From assembly GCA_963715405.1 (NCBI GenBank), contig OY970239.1, positions 868,001 through 932,000 of the forward strand: a stretch of DNA of 64,000 nt. Reading direction: 5' to 3'. A model generated the notes under the pieces. That model did not search any database. It worked only from the letters and a program-made list of their open reading frames with translations, and was not told the DNA's origin. Positions 50,169 to 58,759 of the stretch are shown piece after piece (the stretch's first letter is position 1; every line of letters begins with the position of its first letter). Made by a program: the position numbers and the translations under genes. The stretch comes from JALZKA01 sp963715405. Its GTDB lineage: Bacteria; Actinomycetota; Thermoleophilia; Solirubrobacterales; 70-9.

Positions 50169-51835
50169 GCGACGCCGCCCTCGACTTCGAGCGCTTCTCG
50201 TATCGCTACCCCGGCGCCGCCGCGCCGTCCCTGCGCGACGTCGACCTTCGGGTAATGGAAGGCGAGTTCCTCGTCCTCGCGGGCCGCTCGGCTGCGGGCA
50301 AATCGACCTTCTTGCGGGCCGCGTGCGGACTCGTGCCGCATTTCTTCGGTGGCGATGCTGCCGGGAAAGCAGCAGTCTGTGGCCTCGACCTGCGCGATCA
50401 CGAACCGGCAGAGCTCCGCGGCGCGGTTGGACTTGTGGCTCAGGATCCAGAGGCGCAGGTCGTCGCGGCAACCGTCCGCGGCGAGCTGGAGCTGCCGCTC
50501 GAGATCGCCGGCGAGGCGGAGGCGTCGCGAGCCCGCGCGGTCGAGGAAGCAAGCCTCGCGCTCGGAATCGAGCATCTTCTCGATCGGGCGACGCAAACGC
50601 TCTCAGGCGGAGAGCTCCAGCGAGTTGCCCTCGGCTCCGCGCTGGTCGGGCGCCCGCGCGTCGTTCTCCTTGACGAGCCCACTTCGCAGCTGGATCCCGT
50701 CGCCGGCGACGAGCTCATCGGCCTCCTGAGACGACTCAATGAGGAGTGGGGTACGACGATCGTCCTCGCCGAGCACCGCCTCGAGCGCTGCCTCGCCGCG
50801 GCGGACCGGGTGGTTGCCATGGCGGAGGGCAGGGTCGCATTCGACGGGGAGCCGGACGCCTATCTCGATTGGGCGCTTCATGCCGACTCCGCACTTGCGA
50901 CGCCGCTCGCTCGTCTCTTCGAGGGCGCCGGGATGCGCCCCGCGCCCGTGAGCGTCAAAGACGCGAGAGCCCACCTTGCTGCCGCCACCCCCGACCCCGA
51001 ACGTCCCACGTTGGGGGCTGTAGCGCCCAGCGCTGGACGTTTGCCAGGGGAGCGGGCGCCCGCCAACCCTGCCCTCGCAGAGAAACGACGCGGCGACGGC
51101 GCGCTGCGCGTCAAGCGCCTCTGGGTTGAGCTCGACCACGGCGACGGTCCCGTGGAGGTCATTCGCGACCTGACGATTCGGATCGAGCCTGGGGAGGTCG
51201 TTGCGCTCATGGGACGAAACGGCGCGGGCAAGTCGACGCTCCTTCGCTCGATCGCGGGGCTCGCCGAGCCCCGGCGGGGCAGAGCCGAGGCGCCGGGCGG
51301 CTGGGCGATGGTCCCGCAGGCGCCCGGCGACCTCCTGGTTCGCGAGCGCGTCTCGGACGAGCTCCCGGGGCCGGAAGGCATGGAGGCACTCGCCACCGTC
51401 GAGCTAACAAGCGCTGCAGAATCGGACCCGCGCGACCTTTCGGGCGGCGAGCGCCAGCGCCTGGCGCTGGCAATCGCGATGGCCGGAAGGACGACGGCGG
51501 GGTTGCCCGGGCTCATCTGCCTCGACGAGCCCACGCGGGGGATGGACACCGCGCGCAAGCGCGAGCTGGCGACTCGGCTCCGCCAGCTTGCCGGCGCCGG
51601 TCCGGCAGTTCTCGTCGCCACGCATGACGTGGAGTTCGCGGCGACGCTCGCCGAGCGGGTGATCCTGATGGGAGAGGGGGAGGTTCTCGCCGACGGCTCC
51701 GCCCAGGAGATTCTCTCGGGTGGCTGGTACTTCGCGACCGAGGTCGCGCGGGCGCTCGGAGCGAGCGGGCCGATCACGCCCGAACAGGGAGCTGCGATGC
51801 TCGCGCGCCGCGCGCGGACTGGAGACGCTGGATGA
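50165..51835 (+). CDS. ecfA: Fused ECF ATPase (EcfA-EcfA')
   Basis: 556 residues with two ABC ATPase domains. First half: Walker A AGRSAAGKSTFL, signature LSGGELQRVALG and Walker B VVLLDEPTSQLD. Second half: Walker A GRNGAGKSTLL, signature LSGGERQRLALA and LICLDEPTRGMD. Both nucleotide sites look complete. It is fused as in many actinobacterial ECF systems. ATGA overlap with ecfT and a four-base overlap with the next gene show tight coupling, giving a dedicated (group I) ECF transporter. Confidence 0.95.
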   Translation: MSDAALDFERFSYRYPGAAAPSLRDVDLRVMEGEFLVLAGRSAAGKSTFLRAACGLVPHFFGGDAAGKAAVCGLDLRDHEPAELRGAVGLVAQDPEAQVVAATVRGELELPLEIAGEAEASRARAVEEASLALGIEHLLDRATQTLSGGELQRVALGSALVGRPRVVLLDEPTSQLDPVAGDELIGLLRRLNEEWGTTIVLAEHRLERCLAAADRVVAMAEGRVAFDGEPDAYLDWALHADSALATPLARLFEGAGMRPAPVSVKDARAHLAAATPDPERPTLGAVAPSAGRLPGERAPANPALAEKRRGDGALRVKRLWVELDHGDGPVEVIRDLTIRIEPGEVVALMGRNGAGKSTLLRSIAGLAEPRRGRAEAPGGWAMVPQAPGDLLVRERVSDELPGPEGMEALATVELTSAAESDPRDLSGGERQRLALAIAMAGRTTAGLPGLICLDEPTRGMDTARKRELATRLRQLAGAGPAVLVATHDVEFAATLAERVILMGEGEVLADGSAQEILSGGWYFATEVARALGASGPITPEQGAAMLARRARTGDAG

Positions 51836-53688
51836 TGGACATGCGCCTTGCAATCACGCTCGCGGTTCTTGCCGTCGTGCTGGTGGGCGTCGCGTGGTAT
51901 GAGCGCACCCGGCCAAGCTCGCGAGTTGTCGCACTCGTCGCTTCGCTGACCGCCCTCGCAGTGGCCGCGCGGCTGGTGCTCGCGCCGATCCCGAACGTGG
52001 TCGGGACGACCGACGTCGCCCTCCTTACGGGCTACGCGCTGGGCGGCCCGCCGGGCTTCATGGTCGGAGCCCTCGCTGCGCCGATCTCGAACATCTGGCT
52101 CGGGCAGGGGCCATGGACTGCGTGGCAGATGGCGGGCTGGGGCCTTGCGGGCCTTGCCGGTGCCGGCCTCGCAATCGTGGCGGGACGGCGCCTTGGGAGG
52201 CTCGCGCTCGCGCTCGCGTGCGGGCTTGCCGGTCTGCTCTACGGCGCGCTTCTCGACCTCTCGGTCATGGTCACCTACGGCGGCGAGCAGTCCCTCGACC
52301 GCTACCTCGCGCTCTCGGCGCGCGGGATCCCGTTCAACATCGCCCACGCGGCCGGCAACTTCGCGATCGCGTTCGCGGCCGGGCCCGCGCTGGTCCGGAT
52401 GATCTCGCGCTTTCGCGAGCGGCTCGAGTTCACCTGGCATCCGGCCGGCGCACTTCCGGTGCTGCTCATGGGGCTCGTGCTGGCTCTCGGCCTTGGGGGT
52501 GCGCCTACCTCCGCCCGCGCCGACGCCGCTAGCGGGCGTAGCTGGCTCGCTGGCACCCAGAACGCAGACGGGGGCTTTGCGGCCACACCCGGCCAGCCTT
52601 CCTCAGCCTCGATGACCACATGGGTGGCGCTCGGGCTGGAGGCTGCGGGCGTAAACCCGCTCGACGTGGAGCGAAACGGGCGCTCGCCGATCGATTTTCT
52701 GCGCTCGGTCAGGATCACCTCGGCGACCGACCTCGAACGGACGATCCTGGCGCTGGAGGGGGCGGGCGTCAACTCGCGTTCGTTCGAAGGCCGTGACCTC
52801 GTCGCTCAGCTTCGCTCGAAGCGCTCGGGCGATGGTTCCTGGGAAGGGCAGGTGAACATCACCGCCTTCGGGATCCTCGCGCTTCGCGCCGCGGGCGAGG
52901 GAGAGGTGGACAAGTCGGCCAAGTGGCTTCGCCGCGCCCAGACGACGGGCGGAGGATGGGGCTTCGCGCCGGGCCGCGCGGCCGAGGCCGATTCAACCGG
53001 CGCTGCGATGCAGGCGCTGGCGGCTGCCGGCTCGAGCTCGAACGCGCTTCGGGACGGCGCCCGCTACCTCGCCTCGTCGCAGGGAGGCGACGGAGGTTGG
53101 ACGCTCGCGGGTGGGGTTACGAACTCGCAATCGACCGCCTGGGCGATCCAAGGCTTGGTGGCCGCGCGCCAATCTAGCGACGCTGTCTCTGATGGTGTCG
53201 GCTATCTGGCGCGGCGGCAGGCGAGCGACGGTCACTACTCGTACTCGCCGTCCTCAAATCAGACGTCCGTATGGGTGACCGCGCAGGCTCTCACCGGCGT
53301 GACTCGGAGCCCGTTCCCGCTCGGCGCAGTCCCGCGGTCGCAGGGCCCGGCGGGTTCCGAGCACGGTCAGGACAGCTCAGGCTCAGGGCCCGGGAGCGCC
53401 GGCGCATCATCGGGGGCCGCGGGCGATACGGGGAATGGCCGCACGGGGAGCGGCGGCAACGAGGAAGGAGAAGGGCGCGGGAAGGACATTGGGGCGGGGG
53501 CGGGCGACGCCTCCTCGGAGCGCGCCGACGAGCTCGGGGTTTCGGGCGAAGCGGAGAGCCTCGAAGCCGAGCAGGCAGCAGCCGAGGAAGCCGGCCGCCT
53601 GACCGATGGCGCCAAGCTCGGGATCGGCCTCGGAGTGCTGGCGCTCGTCGCCGGGGGGGTCCTCTACTACCGGCGCGCCCTCCGGTAG
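51832..53688 (+). CDS. ECF S component fused to extracellular alpha/alpha-toroid domain
   Basis: 618 residues. Residues 1-200 are a six-helix ECF S component (TTDVALLTGYALGGPPGFMV, SNIWLGQGPWTAWQMAGWGL). A seventh helix (207-224) leads to an extracellular domain (235-492) of prenyltransferase/squalene-cyclase-like helical repeats: LAGTQNADGGFA, RSKRSGDGSWEGQ, RRAQTTGGGWGFAPG, LASSQGGDGGWTLAGG, LARRQASDGHYSYSP. A Gly/Ser/Glu-rich linker (500-590) and a C-terminal helix (GLGVLALVAGGVLYYRR) follow. The toroid is the fold of the alpha-domain of intrinsic factor/transcobalamin. Riboswitch control points to cobalamin as substrate. The fusion is clear; its binding role is inferred. Confidence 0.88.
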   Translation: MMDMRLAITLAVLAVVLVGVAWYERTRPSSRVVALVASLTALAVAARLVLAPIPNVVGTTDVALLTGYALGGPPGFMVGALAAPISNIWLGQGPWTAWQMAGWGLAGLAGAGLAIVAGRRLGRLALALACGLAGLLYGALLDLSVMVTYGGEQSLDRYLALSARGIPFNIAHAAGNFAIAFAAGPALVRMISRFRERLEFTWHPAGALPVLLMGLVLALGLGGAPTSARADAASGRSWLAGTQNADGGFAATPGQPSSASMTTWVALGLEAAGVNPLDVERNGRSPIDFLRSVRITSATDLERTILALEGAGVNSRSFEGRDLVAQLRSKRSGDGSWEGQVNITAFGILALRAAGEGEVDKSAKWLRRAQTTGGGWGFAPGRAAEADSTGAAMQALAAAGSSSNALRDGARYLASSQGGDGGWTLAGGVTNSQSTAWAIQGLVAARQSSDAVSDGVGYLARRQASDGHYSYSPSSNQTSVWVTAQALTGVTRSPFPLGAVPRSQGPAGSEHGQDSSGSGPGSAGASSGAAGDTGNGRTGSGGNEEGEGRGKDIGAGAGDASSERADELGVSGEAESLEAEQAAAEEAGRLTDGAKLGIGLGVLALVAGGVLYYRRALR

Positions 53689-53709
53689 CCGCTGACTACC
53701 TTAGGCGGG

Positions 53710-54219
53710 GTGGACGTCGACACCGCCATCCGGACTCGCCGTACGCACAAGGCTTACCGGCCCGGTCCGGTTCCGCCGGAGGTGCTCGCTGAGCTCTTCG
53801 AGCTTGCGAGCTGGGCGCCAAACCACAATTTGACCGTGCCGTGGCGCTTCCGGGTAGTCGGACCGAGGGCTCTGGAGCGCTTGAAGCAGGCCGCAGGTCC
53901 TGACGCGGCGCCGAAGCTCGATCGCGCTCCCACCCTCGTCGTCGTTTCGGCGAGGATGAGCGGAGATGAGGTCCAGGACGAGGAGGACCTCCACGCGACG
54001 GCAGTTGCCGCATACATCGTGCTCCTCAGCGCCCACGCTCGCGGGCTCGGCGGATACTGGCGAACTCCGGGGGTCCTTCGCGAGCGCGCAGGGCTGGACG
54101 CCGTCGCTGTGCCCGAGTCCGAGCGCTTCGTCGGCCTGCTCCATCTCGGCGAGGTCTTCGATCAAAAGCCGGGACCCGAGCGTCCCTCGGCAGGCGAAAC
54201 CGTCACCTACTTGGATTAA
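53710..54219 (+). CDS. Nitroreductase family protein
   Basis: 169 residues from GTG 53710. FMN-binding layout: IRTRRTHKAYRPGPVP, ELASWAPNHNLTVPWRFRVV, and HARGLGGYWRTPG. This is the small YdjA-type nitroreductase fold. It follows the B12 operon by 21 bases, so it could share the transcript. BluB (lower-ligand synthesis for B12) belongs to the same superfamily but is longer, and its specific sequence features are not seen; I do not assign that role. Confidence 0.8.
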   Translation: MDVDTAIRTRRTHKAYRPGPVPPEVLAELFELASWAPNHNLTVPWRFRVVGPRALERLKQAAGPDAAPKLDRAPTLVVVSARMSGDEVQDEEDLHATAVAAYIVLLSAHARGLGGYWRTPGVLRERAGLDAVAVPESERFVGLLHLGEVFDQKPGPERPSAGETVTYLD

Positions 54220-54227
54220 GGGGTCAA

Positions 54228-55940
54228 GTGCTCGCCCGCAATGACGCCCTCGAAGCCTTGAAGGCCGAAGAGTGGGACGTGGTCGTGATCGGAGGCGGTG
54301 TGACCGGGGCGGGCGTCGCGCTCGACGCGGCCTCGCGCGGCTACTCGGTCGCGATCGTCGAGCGAGCCGATTGGGCCTCCGGGACGTCGAGCCGCTCGTC
54401 GAAGATGGTCCACGGCGGCCTTCGCTACCTGCAGAACTTTGACCTCGGACTGGTTCGCGAGGCGCTCCTCGAGCGCCAGCTTATGGTCGAGATGGCACCG
54501 CACCTGGTGTACCCGACCCCGTTCCTGGTCCCGAGTGCAGGCGAGGTGAAGAAAAACCGCCTGATCGGGATCGGGCTCAACGCGTACGACGTGATGGCGA
54601 CGACCCGCGTCGGCTCGTCGCGAAAGGAGCGCAGGCGCGAGGTGGCGCTTCGCGGCGAGGGCTCAGACGCAGCACCGGATCCCGAGCGCTGGGCTCCCGA
54701 CCGCCACCGCACGATCACTGGCGCCGAGGCTTCCGAGCGGATTCCCGCCCTTGCTGCCATCGACCCCCGCGAGGCATATCTCTTCTACGACTGCCAGACC
54801 GACGACGCGCGTCTTGTCCTCACCATCCTCGGCGAGGCGGAGCGCTTCGGGGCTGTGCCGCTGAATGGCGTCGAGGTGACTGAGCTGATCGAGGCGGATG
54901 GGCTCGCGGCCGGCGTCAGGTGCCGCGAGACCCAGACCGGCGAGACCTTCGAGGTGAAGGCACAGAGCGTCGTCAACGCGACCGGAGTCTGGGCCGATCG
55001 CATCCGCCCCGACGAGATCCATGACGAGGCCGAGGTCCCCCGCATCGCGCCCAGCCGCGGCACGCACGTGACCGTCTCGGCCTCGAAGCTCGAGATCGGC
55101 ACCGCGGCCTGCATCGTGCCCGCGAGCGAGGATCGCACGATCTTCGCCCTTCCGTGGTACGGGCGCACGCTAATCGGCACCACCGATCGCGACTACGAGG
55201 GCGATCTCGCCCACATCGAGCCCTCAAGCGAAGACATCGAGTATCTCCTGAGTGCCGCAAACTCGTTCTTTCAGACCGACCTCGGCCTCGGCGACGTGAC
55301 GGGTGCCTACGCCGGCGTGCGTCCGCTGATCTCCACCGGCGATCCTCGCAAGTCCGTGGACATCTCACGCAAGGCCGAGCTGTACGAAACGTCGTCGGGA
55401 ATGCTCACGATCACAGGGGGAAAGCTCACCACCTGGCGGCGAATGGCGAAGCATGTCGTGGACCGGCTGGTCGAACGCGAAGGCCGCGAGGCGCCCTGCC
55501 GCACGGCCGACCTGCAGCTGGGCATGCCGGCGTCGGATGCGGACCTGGCCTCACTTTCAGAACTCGAGGTGGCAGACGCAGACAGCGTGGCCGCCCACCT
55601 TCGCTTTCGCTACGGGCAGTTCTCGGCCAAGCTCTTGCGGATGGCTTCCGAAGAGGAGGCGCTCGCCCGGCCGGTCGTGGACGGCATGCCCGACCTGATG
55701 GCTGAGGTCCTCGTCGCCGCGCGCTCGGAACAGGCGCGCTCGGTCGGGGACGTTCTCCTTCGCCGGACGCGGCTGGGCATCCTCGCCGCGCCCCAGCTCC
55801 GAACCGCCGAAGCCGTCCGCCCGATCGCCGAGGTGCTCGGCGGGGTGCTTGGCTGGTCGAAAGAAGAAGTCGCAAGCTCCGCGGAGGCGTGGCTAAAAGA
55901 AGCAAAGGAAGAGGGAGTGGACCCGGCGCTTGCAGCCTGA
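54228..55940 (+). CDS. glpD: Glycerol-3-phosphate dehydrogenase
   Basis: 570 residues from GTG 54228. FAD motif VIGGGVTGAGVALDAASRG, then GTSSRSSKMVHGGLRYLQN, the strongly conserved GlpD segment. LIGTTDRDYEGD and GVRPLIS are also present, with a C-terminal DAO-type domain (ARPVVDGMPDLMAEVLVAAR). It oxidises glycerol-3-phosphate to dihydroxyacetone phosphate and passes electrons to quinone at the membrane. The gene begins eight bases after the nitroreductase stop. Family assignment is firm. Confidence 0.93.
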   Translation: MLARNDALEALKAEEWDVVVIGGGVTGAGVALDAASRGYSVAIVERADWASGTSSRSSKMVHGGLRYLQNFDLGLVREALLERQLMVEMAPHLVYPTPFLVPSAGEVKKNRLIGIGLNAYDVMATTRVGSSRKERRREVALRGEGSDAAPDPERWAPDRHRTITGAEASERIPALAAIDPREAYLFYDCQTDDARLVLTILGEAERFGAVPLNGVEVTELIEADGLAAGVRCRETQTGETFEVKAQSVVNATGVWADRIRPDEIHDEAEVPRIAPSRGTHVTVSASKLEIGTAACIVPASEDRTIFALPWYGRTLIGTTDRDYEGDLAHIEPSSEDIEYLLSAANSFFQTDLGLGDVTGAYAGVRPLISTGDPRKSVDISRKAELYETSSGMLTITGGKLTTWRRMAKHVVDRLVEREGREAPCRTADLQLGMPASDADLASLSELEVADADSVAAHLRFRYGQFSAKLLRMASEEEALARPVVDGMPDLMAEVLVAARSEQARSVGDVLLRRTRLGILAAPQLRTAEAVRPIAEVLGGVLGWSKEEVASSAEAWLKEAKEEGVDPALAA

Positions 55941-55997
55941 CGCCGCTCGGAAGCGTAAGCTCGAACTGGAGCTTGAAGCCACCAAGGGAGCGCGCGC

Positions 55998-56693
55998 GTG
56001 AGGCTGTTCATCGACACCGGATCGGTCGCAGAGGTCGAGGAGATCGCGAAGTGGGGGATCCTGGCCGGCGCCACCACCAACCCCTCGTTGCTCGCCAAGG
56101 AAGACGGTGATCCGGGCGACATCGTCCGGCGCATCTGCGACTTGGCCGACGGGCCCACCTCGGCCGAGGTCGTCTCCGAAGACGCCGCGGGCATGACTGC
56201 CGAGGGCCGCGCGCTCGCCGAGCTTCACGAGCACGTCGTGGTCAAGGTCCCGTTCTGCAAGGAGGGCTTGGAAGCGACCCACGCGCTGACGTCCAGCGGG
56301 ATCCCCGTCAACATGACGCTCGTCTTTTCGCCGAACCAGGCGCTTCTCGCGGCCGGGGCGGGGGCGACATACGTCTCGTGCTTCATGGGCAGGCTCGATG
56401 ACATCTCGGTCGATTCCACCGCGGTCGTGAAGGAGATCGTTGACTGTTTCCGGGCCGGGGGAGTGACCTCGCAGATCATCGCTGCGTCCATTCGCCACCC
56501 CGAACACGTCGTTGTTTCGGCAAAGCTCGGCTGCGAGATCGCGACCGTGCCCGCAAAAGTGCTTCGCCAGATGCTCGATCATCCGCTGACCACGCAGGGC
56601 GCCGAGAAGTTCAAGGCCGACTGGGAGACTCGCCCCGAGTTCGGCGAGTGGCTTCGCGGACTCGTACAAGCGCGCTCAATCAAATCGGGCTGA
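55998..56693 (+). CDS. Transaldolase, small TalC/FSA-type
   Basis: 231 residues from GTG 55998. The opening MRLFIDTGSVAEVEEI and GATTNPSLLAKE are the transaldolase/fructose-6-phosphate aldolase signature. The Schiff-base Lys is in HVVVKVPFCKEG, and later NMTLVFSPNQALLAAGAGA and VSCFMGRLDDI. It is somewhat longer than FSA (220). It moves three-carbon units between sugar phosphates. Lies between glpD and the Rho-like gene, all on one strand. Confidence 0.9.
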   Translation: MRLFIDTGSVAEVEEIAKWGILAGATTNPSLLAKEDGDPGDIVRRICDLADGPTSAEVVSEDAAGMTAEGRALAELHEHVVVKVPFCKEGLEATHALTSSGIPVNMTLVFSPNQALLAAGAGATYVSCFMGRLDDISVDSTAVVKEIVDCFRAGGVTSQIIAASIRHPEHVVVSAKLGCEIATVPAKVLRQMLDHPLTTQGAEKFKADWETRPEFGEWLRGLVQARSIKSG

Positions 56694-56717
56694 CGCTCGG
56701 TTAGTCTGCCGAGCCCT

Positions 56718-58142
56718 ATGGCAGACCCCGAAGATCTCTCCGAGCTTCACCTCGCCGACCTTCATGCGCGCGCTGCCGAGGCGGGCGTGAACGGGTACCG
56801 CATGCTCAAGCGCGAAGAGCTGATCGCCGAGCTCGAGGCCGGCGGAAGCCGCAAGCGCTCGCGCTGGCCGCGGCGCAAGGCACCGGACGTGGATACCGAG
56901 TCAGAGACCGACGAGCTCACACTTGTGACCGAGGACCGCGACCCGAGCGATGCCAAGCCGAAGCCGCAGCGCCGGCGCGGCCGTCGCGGCGGACGGGGAC
57001 GGGGCGGTGCCGGGCGCGAGCGGCTGAGCGACGACGGGTCAAGACAGACGCGCCGCGACGACGATGTAGCGGACTCGGAGACCGAAGAGGTGACCGGGAT
57101 CCTCGAGATCACTCGCCAGCGCCACGGCTTCCTCTCCGTCCAGGGTTCCGATGACGACGTCTACGTCTCCGCCTCGCAGGTCCGGCGTTGCGAGATGAAG
57201 GATGGCGACGAGGTGACGGGTCCCGTCCGCGCTCCCCGCCGGGGTGAGCGCCACCGCGCACTCGTTCGAGTCAACTTCGTGAACGGCGAGGAGCCGGTCG
57301 AGGCGCCGAAGAAGAAGAGCGGCGGAGCTGCGCCGCGCACTGACCGCTTCGACTCCCTCACGCCGGCGGCCCCAGATCGGCGGATCGAGCTGCCAGCCGA
57401 CGCCAGTGCCCTCGTGCGGGCAGCCGATCTCCTTGCTCCGCTTGCGCGCGGCCAGCGAGTGCTGGTAAAGGCGGCGCCGCGCTCGGGGCGGACCACCTTT
57501 CTTCGCGGCCTCGCTCAGGCGCTCTCGCAGGTCCACGACCTGGAGATCTGCGTGCTGCTCATCGATGAGCGGCCGGAAGAGGTGCCCGCGTGGAACGAGG
57601 CGATCCCGTCGGCTGATCTGGCGCTGGCGCCAGCCGATCTCTCCCCGTCAGAGCAGGTCAAGGTCGCGCGGTCGGCGCTCGAGCGGGCTCGCACGCAGGC
57701 GGCCGAAGGTGCCGACGCCGTGGTTCTTTGCGATTCGCTCAGCCGACTTGCGATCGCCGCTAAGGGTGTTGACGACGTCAAGCGACTCTTCGCGTCGGGC
57801 CGTGAGCTCGCCGAGGAAGGAGCCGGCTCCCTTACGGTCGTCGCAACGACGTTGGGGGATGGCGAGGACGACGGCTCGGCCCAGAAGGCCGTCACGACCA
57901 CCGAGACGTCGCTGGTAACGCTGGACGTCTCGCTTGCGTCCGAGGGGATCTCGCCCGCGCTCCGGTTCAGCGAATGCCGCGCCGTCGGAGAGGAGAAGAT
58001 TCTCTCCGAGGACGAGCTGGACGGCCTTCGCCACCTGCGCTCCAACATCGCAGAGCTCGTTGCGCCCGAGGCGGCCGCGTTCGTCCGCCGGCAGCTCGAG
58101 AGCGCGAGCTCGAACGCGGACGTTCTTCGCGCGCTGGCTTAG
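56718..58142 (+). CDS. Divergent Rho-like protein, Walker A lysine replaced
   Basis: 474 residues with Rho architecture: N-terminal Rho_N-like helices (1-45), an Arg/Gly-rich insert (RRRGRRGGRGRGG, 85-97), a cold-shock-type RNA-binding domain (123-195, GILEITRQRHGFLS), then the RecA-type core. The core keeps VLLIDERPEEV and DSLSRLA. However, Walker A reads APRSGRTT, with Arg (CGG, 57489-57491) instead of Lys. The Q-loop segment between DSLSRLA and the GSLT strand is shortened, and the usual arginine-finger region is not conserved. RNA binding is plausible; normal ATPase and termination activity is doubtful. Confidence 0.8.
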   Translation: MADPEDLSELHLADLHARAAEAGVNGYRMLKREELIAELEAGGSRKRSRWPRRKAPDVDTESETDELTLVTEDRDPSDAKPKPQRRRGRRGGRGRGGAGRERLSDDGSRQTRRDDDVADSETEEVTGILEITRQRHGFLSVQGSDDDVYVSASQVRRCEMKDGDEVTGPVRAPRRGERHRALVRVNFVNGEEPVEAPKKKSGGAAPRTDRFDSLTPAAPDRRIELPADASALVRAADLLAPLARGQRVLVKAAPRSGRTTFLRGLAQALSQVHDLEICVLLIDERPEEVPAWNEAIPSADLALAPADLSPSEQVKVARSALERARTQAAEGADAVVLCDSLSRLAIAAKGVDDVKRLFASGRELAEEGAGSLTVVATTLGDGEDDGSAQKAVTTTETSLVTLDVSLASEGISPALRFSECRAVGEEKILSEDELDGLRHLRSNIAELVAPEAAAFVRRQLESASSNADVLRALA

Positions 58143-58672
58143 GGCCTGTAAGCGAGGCGAGCCCAGGAGGGCTCGCGCGAGAGCTCGATCGGCTCGGCGT
58201 CTCGCTCGGGCTGGACGTAGCCGAACGTGTGGGTCGCGCCGTCGAAGACGATGTCGAGCTCGCCTTCCTTCACGCGCTGGTCGAGCCACGCACCGCGGAA
58301 GACGAGTCGGCGAAGCCAATGAACGAGGCTCCTGTTCGAGGGGCCGACCAGCTCGGTCCAGTTCTCGTTTATGTGCTCGCCGAGGGTGGAGCAGGGATCT
58401 GCGATCTCGCCGTTCACCGCCAGCTCGAGGAGATCATGGAGCTCCTCGGCGGCGAGGCCGTGATCGACGAAGTCAAGCTTTACGGCGGCCTGCTCGACAC
58501 GCTGTGCGAAGTCCTCTTCGTTGAACGAGAATCGAAGCTCGCCGTACTCGAGCACGTAGTCCGAACCGGACTCGTAGTTCCCCCGTCGGGTGGCCTTTTC
58601 CACTGAGCTTCGTTCTCCCGTTTTCTTTCCACCGGAGCGCTCTTGCGATCCAGCCGGGGCATCTTTACGCAC
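58139..58672 (-). CDS. Hypothetical protein
   Basis: 177 residues with a basic, low-complexity N-terminus (AGSQERSGGKKTGERSS) and an alpha/beta body (YVLEYGELRFSFNEEDF, EELHDLLELAVNGEIADPC). No signal peptide or membrane helix and no family I can name. It is convergent with the Rho-like gene and overlaps its stop by four bases. It starts 87 bases from the divergent response regulator. Confidence 0.6.
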   Translation of the reverse strand: MRKDAPAGSQERSGGKKTGERSSVEKATRRGNYESGSDYVLEYGELRFSFNEEDFAQRVEQAAVKLDFVDHGLAAEELHDLLELAVNGEIADPCSTLGEHINENWTELVGPSNRSLVHWLRRLVFRGAWLDQRVKEGELDIVFDGATHTFGYVQPERDAEPIELSREPSWARLAYRP

Positions 58673-58759
58673 GCGGTCGGGGCCGGGCTCTCCGATCCTT
58701 CCCCTGAAAGAGGGTTTGCACTAGGGGGCACCGGGGCGGGTCGCGGGGTTGTCCATAGC

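Noticed and set aside
53710..54219. Assignment of the nitroreductase as BluB
   Set aside because: Length and motifs fit small YdjA-type proteins; the only support is position beside the B12 operon.
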